Shown here: in pieces, positions 57,360 to 64,000 of the stretch
Numbering within the stretch: position 1 is the first letter of the stretch
Layout: each line of letters starts with the position of its first letter
Source: Periplaneta americana
Lineage: Eukaryota; Arthropoda; Insecta; Blattodea; Blattidae
Direction: 5' to 3'
Length of the DNA stretch: 64,000 nt
NCBI RefSeq assembly: GCF_040183065.1
Contig: NC_091120.1
Location: forward strand, 15,331,708-15,395,707
Translations under genes and position numbers: made by a program
The notes under the pieces: generated by a model
What the model was told of the DNA's origin: nothing
Databases searched by the model: none
Seen by the model: only the letters and a program-made list of their open reading frames with translations

Positions 57360-57966
57360 TGATATCTAAATTTAATTTCAATTATGGTCCTTTTCTTTGT
57401 AATGCATTGTTTGTGAAGAAGTTATAAATGAATGAATGTATGTATTTTATGGTTGCTAATGTGTTGGTTGTCATGCAGAGAGTGATTTAGAAAATTTTAA
57501 TTCACTACTGTGAATAAAGCCATTGTTTATGTTGCTAAGAACAGTGAAATAAAGACCAATTTAGATACCAGTACCAGTCATATTCAGTGCTATTGTTGCT
57601 AAGGACGGAAAAACTATTGTTATACTCCCATCACTCTAATTTCTGGCAGCCAATCACGTTGCAGGTCAGCTACATTTAAACGTGTGCGTCTTGTTATTCG
57701 CCGATGATGTTATGCATTTCCTATGGCTCGATAAATACTTAATATAATCGCCCGCCATTTTGGATCTTTCATTGGCGTTCGCAGAAAGCACACGAGGACG
57801 TTATTTGCCGCTCAATTACAGTGCGTTTGATTTATTATCATAGGAGCTACAACATGATAATGTTTAACGATGTGGCAAATAGATTCTTTGTCTGGTAGCT
57901 CGGCAGCGAAAGAACAAAAATGGCAAACGATACTATCTATCTAGACTTTATAGAGCCTTCACTTCC
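57360..57966. other. Intronic, nothing recognised
   Basis: CFAP58 intron 3 sequence without a supported repeat or coding region. Confidence 0.4.
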
Positions 57967-57969
57967 TAA

Positions 57970-58559
57970 GGGTATGTACGTATGATAAACGATAAAAGAA
58001 GCAGCGATGCTATATCAGAGAGAATTGAAGCATGCATTGTTATTGAGGTGAGCATATTGGAGTAACGATAAAAGCGACGAAAAAGTTTCATTTTCTTCAC
58101 TCTTGTCGTTCATATGATCTCTGATTAAGATAATATTAATCTGTATAAATACCGGTGATTATCAATATATCCGAATATTAATCGATTTATTATTATTTCG
58201 GCTTATTAAATTAATTATTGTAGATATTGGCAAATTGATCAGTTGTGTATTTATTCGTCCTATGTTATGTGATCACAAGAACCACTCACAACACAACGAA
58301 TTTATACTATCTTTGGGATGAGAAACGGGTTTAATTTTGTATGTATTTAAGTTATATTAACCTTGAACTTGGCAGCTGATACTTTCTATATATCTTCTCT
58401 CATTAAGTGGATGCATAGAATATCTTCTACTGATAAATCAAAATGTTCGCTTCTCACATTCTCGTTGCTCCGATATGAACACTTGATTCTTTGATAATAC
58501 CAAAGCGTCGCTAGATTATTTCTCTTATCGTTTATCGTTGCTCCAACATGTACGTACCC
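57970..58559. mobile_element. PIF/Harbinger-type MITE, copy 2
   Basis: Same body as 11441-12311 without the nested SINE: GCAGCGATGCTATATCAGAG near the left end, CTCCAACATGTACGTACCC at the right. Flanks are TAA (57967-57969) and TTA (58560-58562), one base diverged from a perfect 3-base target. The left terminus has lost ~10 bases relative to copy 1. Confidence 0.78.
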
Positions 58560-58562
58560 TTA

Positions 58563-59058
58563 GGTGTAAGCAAAGAGGAGGAGTCACGCTGGGAATAACA
58601 GCGTCGCGACTATAGAAGTTCAAAGTATGTTAATACGAAGGTAATTGTAAAAATTTTAAGAGTAAAATTTTAGCTGTTGCAACAAGTTGACGTGGTGGAA
58701 GCATTTTCGTTTTCAAAGCTAGTTTTTGCCTATACTTTTGTCTTCATTCTCTCCTCCTCAGATAGAAGCTATGACAGTCTACCATATCGATTCCTTGTTA
58801 GTCACAGTCCACATACGTCATGATGAGAGAAATGACAACCTTTTGAACTAATTGTGTGTGACATTCAGTCTGACCTACTGACGATGACATGAAGTATGAC
58901 ACCCTATGGCTTTCTCTTGTCTTCAGGTAAAAAGTGTATTCTACTCATTAGGATTGTTGCACACAGCTAAATCTGGATCAGTCAAACAGATATTATTGCT
59001 TGGCTATCTGTACAAGTGAATGTTGGGTTCATAAAGCAAGCTGAAAATGAATATTTGT
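58563..59058. other. Intronic, nothing recognised
   Basis: No supported feature. Confidence 0.4.
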
Positions 59059-59070
59059 AACAGTAGACAA

Positions 59071-59885
59071 CAGATGATGTGGCTATAATTGCAAGAACAA
59101 AGGCAGCACTATCAGGGTCACTACAAGAATTTGAGGAAGAAGCGAGAAAACTCGGTTTGGAAAGAAATGAAAGAAAAACCAAGTATATGAAAACATCCAG
59201 AAGAGAGGTACAGAAGCAGGACAATGCGGTTTTTCATCACCACAATTTTGAAAATTGTACAAGTTTTAAATATTTAGGTACAATGATTACAAACAATAAT
59301 GATATATCCTCAGAAATAAAGACAAGAATAATGGCCGGTAATAGGTGCCTGTTTGGGCTTGGAAAACTATTTAAACTCGGTTCATTATCCAGATCTGCAA
59401 AGAAAATAATTTATAAAACTATTCTAAGACCAGTGGTTACATATGCTAGCGAAGCTTGGGTTTTAACAATAAATAATGAAAATATGCTAGCAGTTTGGGA
59501 AAGAAAAGTCCTGAGAAAGATATATGGTCCCCATTTTGAAAATGGTCAGTTTAGAAGTATAACAAATAAAGAACTAATGGAACTGTATGGAGAACCGATT
59601 ATAGTTTCCTTCATTAAGAAAGGCAGACTTAGATGGTTGGGACATCTTGAACGTATGCCAGAAGGCCGACTACCTAAACGGGCATTATATGGACACCCAG
59701 GAGGATTAAGGAAGACAGGAAGACCAAGGCTGAGGTGGCTTCAGGATGTGGAGGATGATTTGCGGAGAGTTGGATGCAAGAGATGGAGACAATGGGTTCA
59801 AGATAGAGATGAATGGTTTCTACTGATTAAGGAAGCCCAGGCCCTTCATGGGCTGTAGTGCTAATAATGAATGAATGAATGAATG
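59071..59885 (+). mobile_element. Non-LTR retrotransposon, 5'-truncated at the catalytic box, TGAA tail
   Basis: Flanked by AACAGTAGACAA at 59059-59070 and 59886-59897. The insert starts inside the catalytic motif (DDVAIIARTKAALSGSLQEF) and stays open to 59855: FKYLGTMITNNNDISSEIKT, VVTYASEAWVLTINNENMLA, GRLRWLGHLERMPEGRLPKR, GRPRLRWLQDVEDDLRRVGC. A stem AGCCC/GGGCT spans the last codons (59834-59854). The tail is (TGAA)n. No frame breaks, so it is recent. Confidence 0.92.
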
Positions 59886-59899
59886 AACAGTAGACAAAG

Positions 59900-60236
59900 A
59901 GCACTCGCACCTGATGACTGTTGAAGTCACACCCTGTATTAGTACTCACGTACACAGGGCATAACACGTCCTCACAAACAGACAAGAATGATAGGTCACA
60001 GAGAGAGGATGCTGTTTTGTTGAGGAACTTGTCCTCAAAGAGCTATGCAACTGAAAAGTTACATTTTAAGTAAATTTTTTTGCACAAATGGAATTTAATT
60101 TTCCATGCATGTTCTGTCAATTAACAATAGATATTCAAATTACATGCCCTTTAACTCGTTAAATTTTTGACACATTCGCAGCATTGATCTTCTAACTTTG
60201 TTGAGCATAGCAGTGTTGTATTGGGTTTATTGGATG
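59900..60236. other. Intronic, nothing recognised
   Basis: No supported feature. Confidence 0.4.
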
Positions 60237-60949
60237 CAGGGGCGATTTCTCAGGGCATGCTATGCTTGCTGCGCAAGCCCAATATTTTCGTAGAATGTGT
60301 ATTTCTCAAAATGGCGTTACGTACATTAAAATTTATTTTGATTTTTGGAATACTGTATAGTCGTAATACCATCCGCAGGTTGCACACCGCAAGTATCGCA
60401 ACGCTTGCTCGTTTCTCAGAGCTACAGGAAAGACGTAGAAACAGCGAGAATATGATGCGCGCAATTGCCTTCCTCCTTAGTCCGTCCTAGGCGCACATGC
60501 TTCTGTTATGTATTGTTTGAAGCTCTGGTCCGAGAGCTACACCATCGACTATTTAACAATACACAGAGCAGTATTGACAGCGGGAATGTGCTGTGATTGC
60601 GAGTGCAATGTAATTGTATGAGCGGAATGCATGTGTTAGCTGCTGCATGTATTATTAATTCTTAAACATTAATTTGAAGTATTGCAATGAGTTCGGAATT
60701 GTGTGTTATTGAAACCTTATTATTAAATCCATTTTCCCGAAGGACTATTCAAGAGAAGACAGACATTATAGAGAATATGTGTGCTCCTTCAGTGCAGCTC
60801 AATACAACAATGTACATTGGTTGGCAGGGTCGAAAAAACTAAATAAACTGTTTTTTTGGCCATGTTTGATATATTATATCGAACTTCTACATCTGATAAG
60901 CGAATATGATCCATGACTCATAATGATTTCATAATTATAAAATAAATTA
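60237..60949 (+). mobile_element. hAT transposon 5' portion (ZMYM1-like N-terminus)
   Basis: CAGGGGCGATTTCTCAGGGC at 60237 looks like a hAT terminus. From 60687 a frame reads MSSELCVIETLLLNPFSRRT, then (after a frame change) NNVHWLAGSKKLNKLFFWPC. That is the TTF-type zinc-finger region of ZMYM1-like hAT transposases, the same type whose C-terminus is at 9399. The rest is lost; a hairpin repeat copy abuts at 60950. Confidence 0.6.
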
Positions 60950-61580
60950 TTTATGCTCGACCATGCCGAAATGTAGTAATTATACACCTGGTAGCAGTCC
61001 TTTAATGCATGTCATTAAAGTACACCTATTGATTAAAGTTCAGGTGTTCAGCCAATGACAAGTCAGCTTTGTACCGTTATGAAACAACAAGTATCAATTA
61101 TTCTCGGATATGCAATCGAAAGACAATTAGCGAAAAGTCACGGAGGCTGGAAATCCAATACTGTCGCAGAAGGTTATGTTCTGTTACTATAATAATTAGC
61201 GTTAATTGTAAATAATATTCAAATAAATTCAATTTATCATCTCGTTTTTCAATTCTAAATCAATTTCCAGGTTATATCAGACTAATGTTCATGTTATTCT
61301 CTGCCAAGGTCAATGACATTCGGCATCGGAAAAAATCAATACTTTCGCGTCTACGCACATCTCATAATTCAGGTCAGTTCGCACATAACCATAAGAAGAC
61401 CTAATTTTGGAAATTTCAAGTTAGAAATATGGTCGAGCATAAAAAGTCGTATGAAACTTGCCTATAATGGTAATTAAGACGCTCGTATGAAAATTATGAA
61501 ACTCGCTTGCGCTCGTTTCATAAACAAACATACTTGCGTCTTAATTACTACCATTATAGGCTCGTTGCATAATGTACTAT
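60950..61580 (+). repeat. 640-base hairpin repeat family, copy 4
   Basis: Same organisation as 14051. A 1-base deletion breaks the long frame, but a 37-codon frame (MKQQVSIILGYAIERQLAKS then HGGWKSNTVAEGYVLLL) stays open to the family stop at 61190. The terminal foldback is at 61455-61570. Confidence 0.85.
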
Positions 61581-61864
61581 TATGTGGGTCTGATTATTTT
61601 TATTAATTCTGAATTATTATATCCTCCCATCTTCCCCTATGAATAAAAGAGCAAGCTTAACTTTCGTGACTAGCATTCGCCCCTGATTGGATGATAAGAC
61701 GGACTGAAGGTGCACTACACAGACCAGTAACAAACGACAGCAATGTAACAGATGATAAGGACACAAAGGCGCAGACTTATGCAACATGCTGCATGAGGAG
61801 TATGCTTCTAACAGAATGCAAAACTCATGAAGGACGGTCATCAAGAATGTTCCTTAACAAAAAA

Positions 61865-62735
61865 CGATCCTCTCTGTGTGACCTACCAATTCTCAAAGTT
61901 TGTCTTTAGAGACAATTAATATTAGGTACCCTCCACAAAATTGGCTTCATTTATACACCGACGGATCCTTGATCTCCAGAGAGCAAGGTGCCGGTGCAGG
62001 TGTTACGTGCTGTCTCTTCTCACTTTATAGATCTCTTGGATATGAAACAACAAGTTTTGATGGTGAAATCATTGCAATAAGTGAAAGTCTCAGGAATCTT
62101 CTATGCCACATCAATAAATTTAAGAATGCAGTTATATTGTCAGACTCCAAAGCAGCTATTCTATCAATAGTCTCTAAACACACACCTTCATCTCAAACAG
62201 CAGAAATAACTAAAATGCTCTCTCAATTAATATCACTCAATAAAATAATTGTATTCCAATGGATACCATCCCATTGTGGTATCCTGGGAAACGAGAATGC
62301 GGATGCATTAGCAAAGAAGGGCAGCACTGCTACTTACAGATCTGTTACTAAATCTACATATTACCCTGTGAAAAGATTTATTAAATCTACATACTTACAC
62401 TTCAACAAACAAAACTTGATAACACAATCCCAAGGGAAAAAATGGAACTCTCTGCATCGTAATCCACAGTTAATTCCCGATTTACCACGCAAATCGTCTG
62501 TAGCTGCATTTAGATTGGCAACAGGCCATGATTGTTTGGCCAAACATCTGCATAGAATTGGAATATATCAGTCCCCTAACTGCCCATTGTGCAACTCAAA
62601 CCAAGAAGTGGATTCGGAACACCTCAAAATCTGTGCTTCAGTGGCTGGCCATGATAATATCTTTGAAAAATATTGGAGTGAAAGAGGTCAAATGACTTTA
62701 TTGTCAAACGCCTGGCATTAGAAAACAACAACAAC
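61865..62735 (+). mobile_element. RNase H-bearing non-LTR retrotransposon, 3' part
   Basis: Frame 61900-62718 (273 codons, unbroken). The RNase H domain has its acidic residues in order: YTDGSLI, FDGEIIAI, ILSDSKAA, and WIPSHCGILGNENADALAK. Then follow PRKSSVAAFRLATGHDCLAK and the terminal knuckle CPLCNSNQEVDSEHLKIC. The sequence ends CCTGGCATTAG and a CAA tail. The reverse transcriptase is absent (5' truncation). It lies sense in CFAP58 intron 3, 160 bases before exon 4. Confidence 0.9.
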
Positions 62736-62893
62736 AACAGTTGTCAGTGAGGTCGTGTTACACCCTGTATATTACTCGTACTGAACTCTAAAATCAGCTG
62801 TAGTAGTTAGCTGCGCATTACTGATCTGAACTCTATTAAGGGATGTAGCACAATTATTCTCGTTTTGAAATCTATTCTCATTCCATTTTTCAG

Positions 62894-63068
62894 ATCTGGG
62901 TCTGCTAAGAAAGACAGAGAGAACTTCCTTAGGGAACGCGAACGTTTATTGCATGAGATAGTGATCCTACGAGAGAGACTTTCTAATGCAGTGACTTTAC
63001 AAGAAGACTTGGAGAAGAAACTTTCTGTTGCAGAACAGAAGTGTAATGACCTGACACAAGAGTTGGAG
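62894..63068 (+). CDS. CFAP58: CFAP58-like protein, coding exon 4 (coiled coil)
   Basis: Acceptor TTTTTCAG ends at 62893. Its first base completes the Glu codon, then the frame reads SGSAKKDRENFLRERERLLH, EIVILRERLSNAVTLQEDLE and KLSVAEQKCNDLTQELE up to the donor GTATTA at 63069 (phase 0, a weak donor). The 'R-E-R-E-R-L-L-x-E-I-V-x-L-R-E-x-L' run aligns with the segment after the first coiled coil of CFAP58. The remaining exons, most of the ~870-residue family length, lie beyond the window. Confidence 0.8.
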
Positions 63069-63392
63069 GTATTATGAATATCAGCAGTTATTCTGGAATA
63101 TTTTTTCAACATTACAATAATGAAACATTCATATTCCATCATCCATTAAGTAGCAAGGCTTTATTGCAGTAACATATACTTTGCAAAGAAGTACTTTACA
63201 TGATCCCACTCCGCCATGGAGGAGGGAGTCCTGAGTTCTGAAGATGGCCAAAAGTGGACTGAGGTAAATTAGCAACTTAGTTTTACATTAACACAGGCAA
63301 GTTGTTTCTATCAACTCTTACGTAACGATGGTAATTTACTATTTTAATATATCCTGCTTTGTAGAAATTAGGCTCTACATATACTTTTTCTA

Positions 63393-63971
63393 CAGACGTG
63401 GATAAATTATTAGACTAAAACATTTTTCTTGGAAATACAATATAATTCGTCGTATCAACTATCAGTGTAATTCACAGTCTCTATTGTTGTAAATATGATT
63501 GTTTTACATCTTCTGGTATATTTTTCCAATGGTTAAGTATATTTTATTTGGCTGTGTTGGTACTACTGGTGTTTTAATTATATACTGCAGAAGATATTCA
63601 ACAGTCTGTTCTTCCATGGCCTGCAAGAAGACCGGACATGAAGGAAATTGAAAATCTGTGATCTATACTGAAGAAGAAAGTGAACAAAAAGAGGCTTACA
63701 ACAAAACATGGACTCATTTAAGTACTGTCTGATATATGGCTAAATAATGCTGATATTCTAAGAAAGTGTCAAACTTCGGTTTCTAGCATCCCTGACAAAA
63801 TAAAGGTGTTAATAAAGAATAAGGGAATGTTCACAAGATATTAATAACCTTCAGACTCTATTTTCTGTTCATTATTTCTGTGCAAAATACATTTTTGTTC
63901 ATTATTTCTGCCGATAAATACAGCTTTGTTGCACATATAATTAATTTAGTCTCTTAATTTGTCCACGTCTG
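63393..63971 (+). mobile_element. Tc1-type DNA transposon, internally deleted
   Basis: Inverted ends (CAGACGTGGATAAATTA at the left; its near complement at 63945-63971) with TA on both sides (63391-63392, 63972-63973). The interior keeps the transposase end VLPWPARSPDMKEIENL, a TGA where Trp is expected, then SILKKKVNKKRL and KIKVLIKNKGMFTRY. It follows CFAP58 exon 4 in the next intron. Confidence 0.82.
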
Positions 63972-64000
63972 TATGTATTTGTAGAAGTAATCTTTACAAT

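Noticed and set aside
60221-60490. 89-codon frame in CFAP58 intron 3
   Set aside because: It lies in the non-coding end of a hAT element and has no recognisable motif.
1-64000. CRISPR array, operon-like gene cluster or prokaryotic system
   Set aside because: Introns, SINEs and insect-type transposons show nuclear eukaryotic DNA; the direct repeats seen are target duplications and microsatellites.

Overview
Eukaryotic, insect nuclear DNA: AT-rich, split genes with GT-AG introns, and a very dense load of decayed transposable elements. The repeat mix (non-LTR retroelements with distinct microsatellite tails, tRNA-derived SINEs, mariner, hAT and piggyBac remnants, a Penelope-like element) fits a large hemimetabolous insect genome. 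I think a cockroach or close relative (Blattodea) most likely, but that is an inference from repeat style, not a proof.

Only two host genes are visible, both on the + strand and both cut by the window edge. At the left are the last four coding exons of the Lst2 / ZFYVE28 homologue (126-6550), ending in a complete FYVE zinc finger. At the right are the first four coding exons of a ciliary coiled-coil gene of the CFAP58 type (start codon 50560, exon 4 ends 63068). A good RFX X-box sits about 225 bases upstream of its start codon, as expected for a ciliary gene.

The ~43 kb between them, and every intron, is mostly mobile-element debris. Many insertions can be bounded exactly by target-site duplications, so the order of events can be read. 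A mariner at 41.7-45.6 kb was hit by two non-LTR elements and a hAT MITE. A pogo/Tigger-like element at 15.1-16.6 kb was split by a retroelement tail. A hAT at 9.0-10.1 kb contains a SINE. A Harbinger-type MITE at 11.4-12.3 kb contains a poly(A) SINE. One 640-base repeat with a terminal hairpin occurs four times (14.1, 23.0, 51.8, 61.0 kb). Three antisense copies of one non-LTR family lie in CFAP58 intron 3, each with its own target-site duplication.

I found no undescribed multi-gene system. The most interesting signals are structural: stem-loops at the 3' ends of many non-LTR copies (three with compensatory base changes), a mariner made of two inverted 3' ends, a four-copy repeat whose short reading frame stays open in every copy, and foldback elements with ribozyme-like cores. 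No rRNA, CRISPR array or intact tRNA gene was seen.
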